Source of the DNA: Diaporthe sp. PMI_573 | Taxonomy: Eukaryota; Ascomycota; Sordariomycetes; Diaporthales; Diaporthaceae | Direction of reading: 5' to 3' | Assembly: GCA_021399435.1 (NCBI GenBank) | Contig: JAJTUP010000034.1 | Location: 496,001 to 560,000 of the forward strand | DNA: 64,000 nucleotides | Shown: piece by piece, positions 24,825 to 36,732 of the stretch | Position numbering within the stretch: position 1 is the stretch's first letter | Layout of the letters: the number at the start of each line of letters is the position of its first letter | Notes under the pieces: generated by a model | The model's input: only the letters and a program-made list of their open reading frames with translations | Databases searched by the model: none | Told to the model about the DNA's origin: nothing | Program-made: the position numbers and the translations under genes

Positions 24825-25346
24825 TCACGAGGCTGCAACGTCTACCCCCGCCCTCCTCCTCCTCCTCGCCGTGACCTCAACCTCGATCCTCATCTCCTCC
24901 TTCATCAGCCCCGCGACAATCATCGTAGCCGCAGGCCTGACCTCGCCCAGCCAGCGCCTTAGCACCGGCCACGTCTTCGGGAAGTCGTCCCGGTCCGGGA
25001 GGATATATCGCACCCGAACGATATCCGCGACGGCCGCCCCGGCCTCTGACAGAGCCGCCGCGATGTTGGCCATGCACTGCTCTGTCTGTTCCGCAACATC
25101 CGCCGAGATGGCGCCCGTCTCGTAGTCGTACCTGTAGTGTGTTGCGCGCCGTCGTCAGGTTCCCGGGGGGAGGACGGAGAATGAACTCATTCTTAGCACG
25201 AGGCAGAGGCGCACCACTTACCCCGTGCATCCTGACACGAACACAAAGTCACCGTCAACGACGGCCCTGGAGTAGCCAATCTCTGCCTCGAAGGCACTGC
25301 CTGAGCTGATGAGCCGCCGGGACGGGGGCGGGGAGGAAGACGACAT
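24825..25346 (-). CDS. Rid/YjgF/L-PSP family protein
   Basis: Two exons (25346-25222 and 25131-24825) give 143 residues, slightly longer than the usual 125-135 because of a basic, alanine-rich tail after EVEVTARR. Rid proteins form homotrimers; RidA hydrolyses reactive enamines and imines from amino-acid catabolism. Family features are YSRAVVDGDFVFVSGCTGYDYETG near the N terminus and EQTEQCMANIAAALSEAGA in the middle. At the place where RidA enzymes carry Ala-Arg-Ser before the last strand, this protein reads RPAATMIVAG, so the catalytic arginine is not where expected. It therefore resembles the Rid subfamilies without proven deaminase activity. The intron, GTAAGT to CTACAG, falls in the glycine codon of GCTGYD. 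Confidence 0.87.
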
Positions 25347-25410
25347 TGTGAGGCAGATATTGATGACCGGCACAGACTTTGATGCTGGGCAGGGATTGAT
25401 TGGCCTCGGA

Positions 25411-25770
25411 TTAGAGTAGAGAGACCTGCAGCTTTTTGACGTGCAGGTGTGAATCACCACGTGGCCCTGTGGCACCCCAGAGGTCTAGGCGTTGAGTGTT
25501 CTTGTCAGATTCCCAAACGGTCCACTCTGGCGCATCCTGCAGATTGTATCGCCAAGTCCCGTCATTGAGCATTACATTCTTGATCTGAGACCGCACATAG
25601 AGCCCAAGACGCCTATACAACGTGCCATGCTGGCTCATTGGTCCGAAAGAATGTAGTCCAAAAAAGTAATAATCATTACTTGTTCCGTCAGAGTCACTAT
25701 TCACACCACCTTGGATGTCACCTCCAAAGTCAGAAGCAGAAAGTAGGGCCAGTATGCTTCATCATTAAGA
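25411..25770 (-). pseudogene. Possible gene remnant in AT-rich patch
   Basis: A minus-strand frame open from about 25764 to its stop at 25411 reads like protein: it includes SASDFGGDIQGGVNSD, DYYFFGLHSFGPMSQHG and GTWRYNLQDAPEWTVWES. Upstream the frame meets stops and there is no obvious start. The stretch is clearly more AT-rich than its neighbours. I do not recognise the family. It may be the last exon of a decayed or captured gene, a small orphan gene, or chance. Confidence 0.3.
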
Positions 25771-26084
25771 CCAAGTCTTTTATTGGTAATACCTTCCTAT
25801 AATCAGACACCCCCCAAAAGGCGAGCCTTGCAGGATGCTTGCTTACTGGGGTGGATGTCCACCTCCTATATAATAGCCACCTAATATAGGCACGCCTGGC
25901 TTTTCTCTTTCAAATGTCCCATTCATACCTACTCTGAGCGTCCCAAGCCTCGCCTCTAAACTCCAGGCCAGGCCTTGAAATACAAACAAGTAACAACTCC
26001 CAGCAGTCGTTCATTCCTCGGCAACATCTCATCCCCTCCTGCATGTTCTTAGATTTTCTTGTTCGGTTGGTGATATCGGCTCTA

Positions 26085-28336
26085 TCACCCCAGCATGGAA
26101 TGCGTCCGGATAGCCTTTGGACCAAGTTCGCTGAGAGGGTGGACAGTTAGCACAATTCCCCCCCAGCAGACCTGCAAAGGAGCAGAGACTTACTTGAAAT
26201 CGACCCGGTGAAGGCTCATAGACCTCTGGGCCTCCAAGCCCTGCGCGTCCAGGTTGTGTACGCAGAACACCAGGCGGGCGGCCACCAGCGAGCCCAGGAA
26301 CATGGCCTCCTCGAACCCGTGTTTCGTCCACTCGGCCAGGTAGGTCGGCACTGCCGCCAGCTTGATCGACGTCGGCGTCTGGCTGTGGAAATGGTGGGAC
26401 ATGTGTGGCGCCGACCCGTCGCCAGACGCAGATCCCGGCGCGCCACCCGGCGTGGACACGCCAGGGTGCGGTGTCTGCTGCAGCGAGGCCGCCGTGGTGG
26501 CTGCCTGCAGCAGCGGGTTGACCCCCGACGAGGCACCCATGGGCATCGTGTGCGGCGGGCCCGTGAAACTCCCCGTCGGCGTCTGCGACCCCGTCCCGAT
26601 GGGCGTCGCCGCGTTGGAGGGCAGTTCCGACGTAAACATTGTCGCGCTACTAGGCGAGATCAGGTGCCGTAGCGTCAGGGTCTGCATGATGTTGTCTTTG
26701 AGGCCGCGGATGCGGCTGCCGTTGCCCACAAAAACGATGTTGTCCCAGCAGCCCGGTCGCATGTACATGTCGCTGATCTCCTGCACGGCCCTGTAAATCG
26801 TCGTTGCAATCCGGTCGATCTCGGCGCGGTCCGCAAAAGTGAATCTCTCCAGGCCAATCTCGAGATCCCTCTTGATGCGCTTGGTCTGCGGTTCTGAAGA
26901 CGCAGCCGGTGCAGATGCCGAGTCTGGGGGTGGTAAGAAGTTGTCCACCTTGAAGGCATCGCCGCTCGGCTGGGCCCCAGTTGGTTTCTCTGCTTCGCCT
27001 GCTGGCGCTTCCGCTTTTGGCTCCTCGCCATTTGCGGGCGGTGCAACATCCTCCTTCTCCTTCTCCTTCTCCTGATCGACCGCTTTTGCCGGCGCTGGTG
27101 CCGGCTCCTCGTGGATGATTTCTTCGTAGTGAAACACATTCTTCAACCTCTTTGAGTTTGGCAATCGCGATGGTTTGTTTGCGTCCGCGGCGTCCGGGCC
27201 TTTACCTTTCTTCCCTGCCTTTGCCCTCTCCTGCTTCTCCTTCTCCTTCTTCGCTAGAAATTCCTTCGTCTGGCCGCTCGTGACAATGTTTGCAATGTCA
27301 AGGACACCGTCATTATCGGGACCCTTGTCATCTCCAGTGGCCCCATCTTCAGCCTCCGCACCCACCGGCAAGTCGCTCGTTGTGCCAGCCGCCGCTCGCG
27401 CAGCGGGTTGGCCCGCAGGTGCCGCTGCAGTCTGCTGGCTGGTACCACTCGCCGAGGGCAGCTCCATCAGCCCGGGCTGATCCGCCGCGTACGGTAAAAC
27501 CTCGCAAATCTGGCTCTTCTTCAGCTGCTCCGCCATATCGTGGGTGAAGCCCTGGCCCTCGAGCAATTTCTTGAGCTTGAGGGTGAACGCCTCGCCCCCG
27601 GAGATAGCCTCCTCCTTCTCGCTCTCCGGAGTCGTCAAGCCCACGTCCTTGTGGTTCACGATCCTGTTATCATATATACAGGTCACGTCAACCTTCTCGA
27701 AGCCAATGTCGACCACGGTCATGGTGGGCCACCTAAGCCCGTATTGCGTCGCGACGCCGCTGTGAATGAGGCAGAGTGCCGGAGTCTTGGTCTTTTCAAA
27801 CACGTAGCGCGCTATGGCTTCGCAGTCTGGTCTTGTCCACTGAGGCGACGCCATGAGCGTGATCGGGGTGTTGTGGTATGTCGTCGTCAGCATGCTGTGG
27901 ACATGGTCTAGGAAGGCGAGGAAGCAATCCATGTTCACGATGCGGCCGCCTATACAGCAGGGAAGGTGTGTAAGCATGGGCGCAATCTTTCAATGGGCAC
28001 CAATGGACGTGCAGCCACGCAAAACTCACCTCGGATGGGGAATACGGCGCCCTCGCTAGAGTCGGGGTCCTCGACGAATTCATACTCCTCCTCAGCCTTG
28101 GCCCCATCGACAGCACCGGCCTGCGCGCCTCCATTAGTACTCAGCGGGTTCACCTTCTTCCTCTTGATGGTGCTATATGGCCTCCATGCCCCGGTCTGCT
28201 CGTCTTTAAACATGCGCGTCGGGAAGCGCTGCGATGGCGGCGTCAATTCGCTGCAGCCGAGCTGGGCCATGGTTGTGGAGGAGCCAGGGCAGATGACGAG
28301 AACCTGCTCCTCCTTCCATTTTGTTTGCGAAGACAT
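26085..28336 (-). CDS. ARP9: Actin-related protein ARP9, chromatin-remodelling subunit
   Basis: ARP9 is a nuclear actin-related protein shared by the SWI/SNF and RSC remodellers. Exons are 28336-28030, 27949-26194 and 26130-26085, giving 702 residues. The N terminus (EEQVLVICPGSSTTMAQLG) replaces the actin phosphate-1 loop. SEGAVFPIRGGRIVNMDCF, PITLMASPQWTRPDCEAI and PTMTVVDIGFEKVDVTCIYD are the family's actin-fold blocks. A long charged insert rich in K, E, P and A (about residues 290-430) interrupts the fold, as in other moulds, and a serine/proline/glycine-rich loop lies near the end. The large frame runs into a stop directly after VDFK, but that codon is part of a GTAAGT donor. Splicing to the third exon gives a tail NELGPKAIRTHSMLG, which I recall as the family C terminus. 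ATP binding is uncertain, as ARP9 proteins are degenerate there. Confidence 0.88.
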
Positions 28337-29108
28337 CGTGGGGCCTCGCGGGTTGACGGTGAAGGTTGGGGACGAGGGGATGCCCGCCGTTTGAAGTCCT
28401 GTCGAGTCGACGTGCCCGCGCTGGTGTGTCGCGACCGCGCCTTGCAACTTGTAAGCTCGCTGGGAATTTTAGCGGATTAGGAGCTTGGGCGCCCAGCCCC
28501 TAACCCTGGACCGGCTGCAACCCGCTCGTCTTGGCCAAATAGTATCATTTCCCGGGCACGTACGTAACTCGGGAATCCATCCGTCTATATATAATATCAT
28601 ACTTGCCTATGTACTCGCTCAGGCGTAAGGGTGTTGAAAAGAAGAGACATTTTGTAAGAAGAATATGTCCCTGGCAACCTAGTATACGTGGCGAGACAGA
28701 TAGGAAGAAAGGCCTGCTCGTCTCGGTACTCAGGCGTTAGGCGCAGGGGTTTTGGTTGCGAGGTAATCAACCGTCTTCCAACAACACCAATCGGGTCACT
28801 ACTACTGCGTGGAGAGAGTGTGTGCAATTTTGTCATGATGTAGATGCTCATCATAGGTGTGGTTGCTACCAACAGGAATTGTACCCATTGTAGCAATGCA
28901 TAAAACATTAGACATAAAAGCTGTCAGTCGCCCGCTCCCAGCCTCCAGCCTCCAGCTGCCGTGCCGTGCCCTGCCGTGCCCTGCCGTGCCCAGACCTGTC
29001 TTGCCCCACGAGGGGATGGGATATCGCGATTCTGTGCCAAAAACGCCAATGCCGAAGGGGAAAAAAGCATGCCCTGTCCCGAAATCAAAAACGGACTCCG
29101 CCAGCCCT
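28337..29108. other. Intergenic
   Basis: These 772 bp contain the ARP9 promoter and the SYLF gene's 3' UTR. A GCCGTGCCCT repeat lies at about 28961-28993. No supported gene. Confidence 0.55.
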
Positions 29109-31330
29109 TTAGTACGTGGCGTCGAGTTCAACCCCAAAACTCATCACCTCGTGTCTCGCCACCTTGGCGTCTCTGGTTGTGGCCACCTCGTTCTCTGGCT
29201 TCGGCGTGCGAGGCTCCTGCTCGTCTCCGGATGACGTCGGACCCGAGGTGTGCAGTGTGGACGGCGTCCGAGGCATGTCCTCCGTTTCCATGCTCAAATG
29301 CTTCTCAATGACAGTAGTGTATGTTGGCGACGACGCGCTAGACCGCAATTGCTCCTCCTGTGTCTCAACAACCTGCTCACATGGGCTTGCCGGGGTTACA
29401 TTAGTGGCCCATTTGGCTGAAGACTCAATTACCCCATCCATGGTCTTGTGTTCCGCTCCCTCTTCGCTCTTGCTCGTCATCGTCGACTGGAACGAATTCC
29501 TCAACGGGCTCTTCGCTGGAATCTCCCCGAAATCGCTCTTGCTGAAGCGGGACGACCTTGCAGGGCTCCTAGGTGGAATTACCGGCACAACACGCTTGGG
29601 GATGTTAACAAGCGCTCCCTTGGCGTGGATGATCTGAGTGACCTGCGGTGACGATGGAACCGCTCGGACTGGCTGAGCAGCTGTCGCTAACTCGAACACG
29701 ATCGGCTCGTCGTCGTCATCTTCGTCGTCTTCTGACAGATCCTGGTCGTCGTCCAGCTCCGGGCCGCTTTCGACGTCTGAGCCTTCTTCTTGCTCGTCGT
29801 CTGCGTCCTCATCGCGCTCATCGACAGAGACGTTGTCTACCTTTTCAGCTTTACCATTGGCAGGAACCTCCTCGGAGATCGTTGTGATCTCGTTTGCTGC
29901 CTTCTCCTCGGCTGCACTCTCCTCTGGAATCGATTCCGGACGCTCCATGGATGAGCTTCTGGCGACGGTCTCCCGTGAGTGCTCGATCTCCTCCGGCTCG
30001 ATGACGACCGGCAGCTTGTCAATCGAGGCTCGGTCCACACCCTCGTCTGATGTTGGCGTGGTCCCCCGGGTGTCGACGGTCGTCTGTGTGAACGCATCCG
30101 TCATGCGGCTGAGAGTAGTCCTATTGGACATATAGCTACCCCTGTTACTCTGGGTTATGTAGGTGTCTGTGCTCTGGCGGTTGTTGAACTGGCCGAACAA
30201 AGGACTGTTCGGACTCGGGCTGTAATCGAACTGACTACTGGCAGGCCTGTGTCTCGTGCCAGCTTCTCGAATCTCGAGTCCCGCCATCTCGAGCGCCCTA
30301 ACACCAAATGGATCTGGATCCTCGTTATCTGGTACTCCGAATGCGGGCCTCCCCGGTGACATCAGAGAGAGCGCGGATGAGTCCTCGATCACGGCATCGC
30401 CGGGGGCCGGCTGCAACGCCAGCTTCTCCAAGAGTGGTGCGTTGAAGTCGACCCTGCCCTCTGCACATTTGAGAACCTCGTACAAAGTCTTGATTTCCGG
30501 CGCATCCTTCTCGGGCACCTGTCCCGCCAGCACATCAAGGACAGAGACGTCTCCGCCATAGAAATGATGGTTCTCCGAACCACGTTCAGTAACCGACGAC
30601 CCGTCGATATTGACAGCCCGGTGTTCGCCCCTGGCCCGGACATATGTCAAGACGGTATGCCCTGGGTCCTTACCCCGGAGCTCGTTCTCGATGCGCCCCT
30701 CTGTTATGGTAGGTCCAACAGCTAGCTGTACGTCGGCTCCGAGGGTGGTTTGCGGCCGTGTGAACATTTCCAGGTCAGAGATCGAGTTGATAACCAAGAC
30801 GCAGTCGTAAACATCGACCCCTATTACGAAGCCAAGGGCTGCCGTGTGAAGGAGGAATGCCGAAGGCGGGGACCATCTTCCATCGGATTTCCTGGCAACG
30901 AGAATTCCACTCCCGCCGCTGCCGCTCTTCCACAGCCCAGATCTCATACAAGAGAAGATTGCAAGGCCGACAGCGTTCTGGACTATCCTCGGCGGTATCT
31001 TCCTCTTCTTGTGCTGCATGGACGTGGTGGATGCGCGCCTTTCGGCATTTGTGGGGCTGTCATCGCGAGCGGCGACGCAACCTTCGCCTGTGCTGTCGTG
31101 TTAGCCGGAGATCATGGAACAGTTTGGATGCTCAGGTCTGACGTACTGCAGAACGCCTGAAGTATACGAGCTGCCTTCTCGCTCTCGCGGTCCAAAGTCG
31201 ACGGCCAGTAATCCTCGGGCCCGTAGCGACGGGTCAAGGTGTTGGTGGTGTCGGGAACAGCGACGGGTGTAGGGACAGGATTCGGCTTTGGCCTGTCTCT
31301 CGAAGACCAAAACGCAGAGATGCGCTGCAT
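29109..31330 (-). CDS. SYLF-domain (Ysc84/SH3YL1-like) protein with acidic tail
   Basis: SYLF domains bind phosphoinositides and, in yeast Ysc84, actin at endocytic sites. Exons 31330-31147 and 31087-29109 give 720 residues. The exon junction gives AFCSEGCVAARDD and leads into the domain at about residues 50-270, with KIPPRIVQNAVGLAIFSCMRSG, SGSGGSGILVARKSDGRWSPPS, LGFVIGVDVYDCVLVIN and TLGADVQLAVGP, all strongly conserved in the family. The remaining 450 residues are predicted disordered: serine-rich, with a markedly acidic stretch (GPELDDDQDLSEDDEDDDDEP) and several SPxR/K-like sites. No SH3 domain is present, unlike yeast Ysc84. A role in membrane-actin coupling is inferred from the domain alone. 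The upstream DNA is long and pyrimidine-rich on the coding strand. Confidence 0.9.
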
Positions 31331-34300
31331 GGTGAAGGCGGATGTCCTGAAGAATTATTGTTCAGGCCATTAAATAAAAACAAAGAATGACAGGCATTGG
31401 GTGAGTCGTGAGAGTGCAGGGGCAGATTCTGGCCGTGTTTGGCCCCTGCGCTGGTCGCCCGTGAAGGTGGGGGGAGGGGAGGTGGGATGCTGTTATGGTG
31501 AAGGTTGGATGTTTGTTGGACGGGTGAGTTGAGGAATGGTGGTGGTCGCGAAGTGGGTGGGTGGCTGGTCACACAGCCTCGGGGCGGCGAGTACCAGGGT
31601 GACGGTAGTGGGCGAGGTAACAGGTGGGAAAAAAGGCACGGCCGCGGGTCGGTAGTATGATCAGGGCGCCTTTTTTGCTCGAAGGCCGGGAGAACGGGTC
31701 GAACAAGCCACGGTCTGGGGGCCAGCCTCGTTATGCTAGTTCTTTGAACGGCGAGCAGCAGAAGCAGCAGCAGCAGAAGATCGGGCGAGGAACTGGGCGT
31801 CTGGGGCCGTTTTGTAGCTGCAGTTGACCAAAGACGGGTGACGTGGGTGCAGGTGTGGCACGGTGTTTGGTACTGGTCCAGGATGCAAATGCAGGCCAAC
31901 CAGGCTGTGAGCAAGCAAGCAGGAAGAGGGTACTTGTGCAATAGATAAAAACAGAACCGATCGGCGTTGTCGCTCGGCAGCTTCGGCAGACGAGTTGCGT
32001 GGGTGGGTGGATGCGTGGGTGCAAGCCAGCGTGCAAGCGAGCGGGTCAGGCTGCGTGGACTTGTTGGTATTATTATTATATTACCGGGGGCGCAGAAAAC
32101 GTTGTCGTCCGGGGTGTGGGTTTTGGTTTCTGGGTTGGGTTTGAGAGAGAGAGAGACTGGATCTCGGATCTGTATGTATGCGTGTATGTGCTGTAGCAGT
32201 GTGGGAGGGCCAACTGCGCCTGTCTGCTGACGTTGACGGGTCGTCGATGACCAAGGACCCCGGGATGCAAAGAGGCTTCTCGTGGTAGGTGATGGCTGGG
32301 CGTGCAGCACGGGTGCAAGCCTGCAGGAGCTAATACGTAGCGAGTAGAGGGGCGTATGCAAGCGTGGGTGGCATCCGGTTGTTGACTAGGTCTTGTCAGG
32401 TCAGGCTTGCCGACTGGGTGGTTCGTCGTGGCCTTCGACTGGTTCGAGTCCAACGGTTCCTGAGCGGTTGATAGAGTGGGGACGCACCCTCTTGGCTGCA
32501 AGCTCCCGTACTATCGGTGTTGGGTCGTAGTCAGCCTTGGTGCCGGGCTGTCCTGCTGGTGTGGAGGTGGAGAGGGGGGAAAGAGGAGGAGGAGGGGGAG
32601 GAGAGGGCGAGGCAAGAAGAGGCAAGGCAGGGTAGGTCAGAGCCGAGGGGATCGCCGTGAGCGATACGACTTAGTTATGTTATTGAATGGGTACGAGCCG
32701 TGACAGGCAGCAGAGCACGGCACGGCACAGTAGAGTGCAATTGGATACAATAGCGAAAAGGAGAGAGGGGTGAGAAATCAAGGCACATCAGGTCGAGTCA
32801 AGTTAGATTGCAACAAGAAAAAAAAAAGAGTCCAAGCCCCAGACAAGAATGCAGTGGAGGGTGGAGGAGGGGGGACGGGGCAGGGAGGGTCAATTTGACG
32901 TCGTTTGAAGAAAGAAGAAATGCATTACACAGTACATACAAGAGACTCTTGCTGTCTGTCCCATGCCAATCAGCGGTGGCATTGCAGCCGTCCCGAAGAG
33001 GAGATTTGAATTGCTGAAATGGACGGTTGGTGTTCCAGCCCGCAATGTGCAGGGGCGGGCTCTCGCGTGCGACTTGCTGCTTCCTGCTTCCGCCGCTTGC
33101 TCTGCTACACGGGTATTCTGCAGTCTCATTACGCGGCGGGGGGTCGAAATGAGATGAACCTTTTGCGTACAGCCTTGAAACATGCACGACTGCCACTCCA
33201 CTGCCCATCCACTGCCCATCCACTGCCCATCCACCCCACCTTCAATCTCAACCGTGGCCCCCCGTGGCCCCCCGTGGCCCCCGGCCCAGGGCCCAGGGCC
33301 CATGACCCAAATGTCCATCATCACGGCAGAGGCAACCCAACCCGACCCAACCCAGCCCGGCCCTTCGCATTGCCGCCATCTCCTTCTTTACGACGGATGC
33401 TACCCTCTGCACTATACAGTCCTGCAGCCCTCCTATTCTTTTTGATTAAGAAGATGCCCGTGTCCAACAGGCCCCCAAGACCAAGACTGCAAGACGACGC
33501 TCGGGCTCGTCTTCATCATGAATGACTCTCTAGCTCTCTCCAGCACCTGCCGTGGCTTGGACTCCACGGCGGGGCACACTGCTTCTTCGACCGTTGGGTC
33601 TAGTGCGTTGGCATTAACCACCTAGCAAATGGCCCCGGGCATCCGCGTCTCTAGCACCGAGACTATTTCGATCCCGAATGCCGCTGGTCTGCCATCTCAT
33701 GTCTGGCAGGCATCTTTTTGTTCCGACACGCTTCTGGGACCTGGGACCTGACCCGGGCTAATCGCAACTGCACGCACATGTTTCGTTTGTCGTGTTTCCT
33801 ATACCCACACCGACGCCAAGCCCAGGGCCTTGTGTGCCGGGCTGTGCTGCCCTGCTGTCGCGCCCGCACTCGGTCGACATTTCCGGCGTGTCCCACCGTC
33901 CCGCTCAGCGGAGGGGCCGAGAGAGGTGTCGCAATCCTCGCGAGCACATTGTTGACGGGGCCAGAATTTGTGACAGCGTCGTAGCGATGGCCAATCCCCG
34001 ATCCCGAGTCGATCAATCGCATCAAATCCTCGTCACGCCCGCCCCCAAACACGCTCTGCCAAGGCCTCCATCTCTGCCGGTCCGGCCATCCTGGTGTGTC
34101 ACGAAGCTCGAGAATGGTTATGCGAGAGAGTCGCCGTCTGCCGGCCAGAAAAAACAAAACACTCGGCCCTAATTCAGACACTGCATGCTGTTGTGCCCTC
34201 TGCTTCCCCATGTGGCCCCCAACAAGATTCACCAGCGGTTGCAGCCTGCTGCAAAGTTCCCAAAATGGGCCATGCTCTCGAGTGTGACGCTGTCTCTCGC

Positions 34301-35137
34301 CAGAATCACAATCTCAGCCTCTTCGGTAACTTCAAGCAGAGCCGCCTTCCGCCCAGAACCTTCCTCAGGAACGGTTTCACAGGGCGGAAGCAACCAACCC
34401 ACGCACTATGACAACTCTTGGTGCATCGCTGACACGAAGTCCTGGAGCTTATGTCGCCCAAAGACACACCTGTCACACTCACGTGGAGATCCAGGCCCAC
34501 ACGATCGACACAAGCCCTCTCTCGCACGTCCATTCAAGGACTGGGCGGCCCCACAGCCGGACATTCTGGCTATACAACCTTGAATCGCACGCATCCGCCT
34601 CAACTCTAATCCCCTCCCTCCCCATCTCCCTCGCCCTATCATGCAGTGCCATGAGACGAGGCAAGCGCAGCTTGGGCTCAGCTCCAAGGTGGCTCGGACT
34701 TGGTCACCCAAACCCAGCTTTTCCTTCTTTACTACCCAGCCCCTCCTTGGCTCGCCATGTCTTGCATGAGCTACTTACAGACACAGGCACATTTTGACTT
34801 TTCGGACCTCACAACCGCGGCTTCCACCCTGGCGTCCATGCGTCACGGTCGTGTCAATTGTTTGATCTGAGCGCCTTTGCTATACTCCAGGATCTATCAG
34901 CCAAACATTATCTCCCCAACTGGGCAGTAACAGACCAGTCACCCGGCACGTCCCGACAAACGTAACCTTCTCCCAACCAGGATCAAGGTGACACAAAACA
35001 TTAACACCAAGACAAGTTGCTATCAGCCACATAAAGTAGTAGTGGAACATCAAAACACATCCAAATCGCTTCATCTCACCATCATGTGATGAACCCGTGA
35101 CAAGTTTCGGTCGTGCGTGGTCGCAGCAGTCCCATAT
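31331..35137. other. Gene-poor 3.8-kb gap with short tandem repeats
   Basis: The part next to 31330 is polypyrimidine-rich on the minus strand and probably forms the SYLF gene's leader. Tandem repeats lie at 33197-33231 and 33252-33283. Frames such as 31234-32361 (minus) and 33663-34232 (minus) are low in complexity and match no family I know. No RNA gene recognised. Confidence 0.5.
33197..33283. repeat. Two adjacent tandem repeats
   Basis: Three copies of CCACTGCCCAT at 33197-33231 are followed by three copies of CCGTGGCCCC at 33252-33283, all non-coding. Confidence 0.75.
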
Positions 35138-35919
35138 CTAAAGGCTCTTCTTCAGCCCGCCCAGCGAACCCACGCCTGCCTTGATATCCTGCGCCTGCTT
35201 GTTGCCCTTCAGCTCCGCTGTGGTGGAAAGTCAGCAACGTCGTGGTGAGTGCTCTGAAGGCGGGAAACCTCGCAACAGCGCTGGGGCAAAGGGGCCTCCC
35301 GGCGTTCCACACATGGGCTCGAAAAAGAAATCGTCGAAGCAAGCCCCATGGGACGAGAAGCCCTTGCGCAAGCCCCCGTCCACATCCTTCCCTCGGGCCG
35401 CGGGAGGATGAGGCACGTGAAGCAGACGAGGCATAAAACCACACCGATGTTCAGACCAGGCTCGGAGGGAACACCGTGCAGGGGTGGGGAGGAGCGGGGA
35501 GTCTAGGGATACAGGCAAGAGCGGAAACAGTGTGAACCTCCCCGTGGTACCGAGGTCGGGTACGTGCCAAACAGAGACATGCGCGCGGGCATGACATGAG
35601 ATAGAAGATGGACTCACAGTCAACAAAGTCCTCTCCCCTCTTCAGACCTTTGGCCTGCATCTCCTTAGCCTCAGCCTCTGCCTTGGCCTTCATCATGAAA
35701 ACACTGTTGGAAAGGAGAAAAGCTTATAGTCAGTGATAATTATCCTCACCCACTCATCCATCGGGACTATATGAGGGAAAATTGGTGCCAGGGTGCCAGG
35801 TCTCACCCGAATTTCTCAATCAGAGGGTCCATGTAGCCCTGGTCGTAGGCGAAGTACGACCCCGCCAAGATGAGGATCACAGTCAGGAGCGAGACGGCAA
35901 TTTGGTAGGTTGATTCCAT
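35138..35919 (-). CDS. Small single-pass membrane protein, 92 residues
   Basis: Three small exons (35919-35807, 35703-35618 and 35217-35138) give 92 residues with perfect phase and good GT-AG ends. The intron before the last exon is about 400 nt, long for this window. One membrane helix lies near the N terminus (about residues 7-25, IAVSLLTVILILAGSYFAY), followed by DQGYMDPLIEKFG, an amphipathic charged helix (MMKAKAEAEAKEMQAKGLKRGEDF) and a glycine/lysine-rich tail GVGSLGGLKKSL. The pattern resembles a small conserved fungal protein without known function; I cannot name it. The topology suggests an N-out, C-in anchor with a cytosolic helix. Spread across three exons it would be easily missed. 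It is transcribed in the same direction as the F-box gene upstream. Confidence 0.8.
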
Positions 35920-36732
35920 CTTGAAATGCGTGTGGGCGTGCAAGTGATTTCAATTAGTTGTCTACGGGTGAAGTGGTTCCTGCACTGAATTGGGACAAGT
36001 AGTGTGATTAAATCTGTTCAGAGTGATCACCGGTTGAATCTTGGACCATCTACTTTTAAAGGAAAATACTCATTACTGTTTTCAACTTGTTTGGGTTGCA
36101 CAATATCCAAGTTCCTCCACAGGAACTGCGGGCAGCCTACGATGACGTCCCCCCGCCCAAGGGTGATGCGCGGCTAGCCGTTGCGTTCCAAGTCCCGGGT
36201 AGCATAGCATGAAGCAGGTTTTTGGTTGCCCCATGTGGCGTCGTCAGAGCCGCCCTGCTCGGGCTAGGAAGCGGGCGTTTGCTCCAACTATGACAGCACG
36301 TTGCACTGCTATATTGGAAAAGTCTTGGGCATATGCATATAAAGATATGGAATATAGATATGAGCACGTGGGCGGGGCTGGGAGGGGGTGATTAAGATGA
36401 TTGGCTCTGGGCTCAATTTCTATTTGATATCGTCAAATCGTCTCGAAGCTACATGAGTGGTGTAGATCGGTTTGTAGCGCCGTGGGGGCATTCGTCTATA
36501 TATATGAAAAAGCAGCAGCGCCAGCGGGCAGCGGCAGCAGCAACAGAGAACTCCCGAACTTCGTAAACCCAATCCCCAGAAAAGCAATTCCCAGAACACC
36601 AGCACTCGATCGCCGAGCCCAAGTCTAGTTGCAGGTCTATGCAGTGCGTGTGAGAGAGCGTAAAGGTTGTGGTAGTAGTTTGACAAGGTCGTCCGTCGTC
36701 GTCGCAAGTGGCCACATGTCCCGGGCGGTGAG
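35920..36732. other. Intergenic
   Basis: These 813 bp hold the small membrane protein promoter and the F-box 3' UTR. A somewhat AT-rich patch lies at 36300-36360. No gene seen. Confidence 0.55.

Noticed and set aside
26190..26193. In-frame stop ending ARP9 at VDFK
   Set aside because: The stop lies inside a GTAAGT donor; splicing to 26130 restores the conserved C terminus.
31234..32361. 375-codon minus-strand frame upstream of the SYLF gene
   Set aside because: It overlaps the SYLF start in another frame and is a translation of polypyrimidine leader DNA.
32430..32460. Possible tRNA B-box (GGTTCGAGTCC)
   Set aside because: The flanking bases do not form a T-stem and no acceptor-stem partner or A-box lies upstream.
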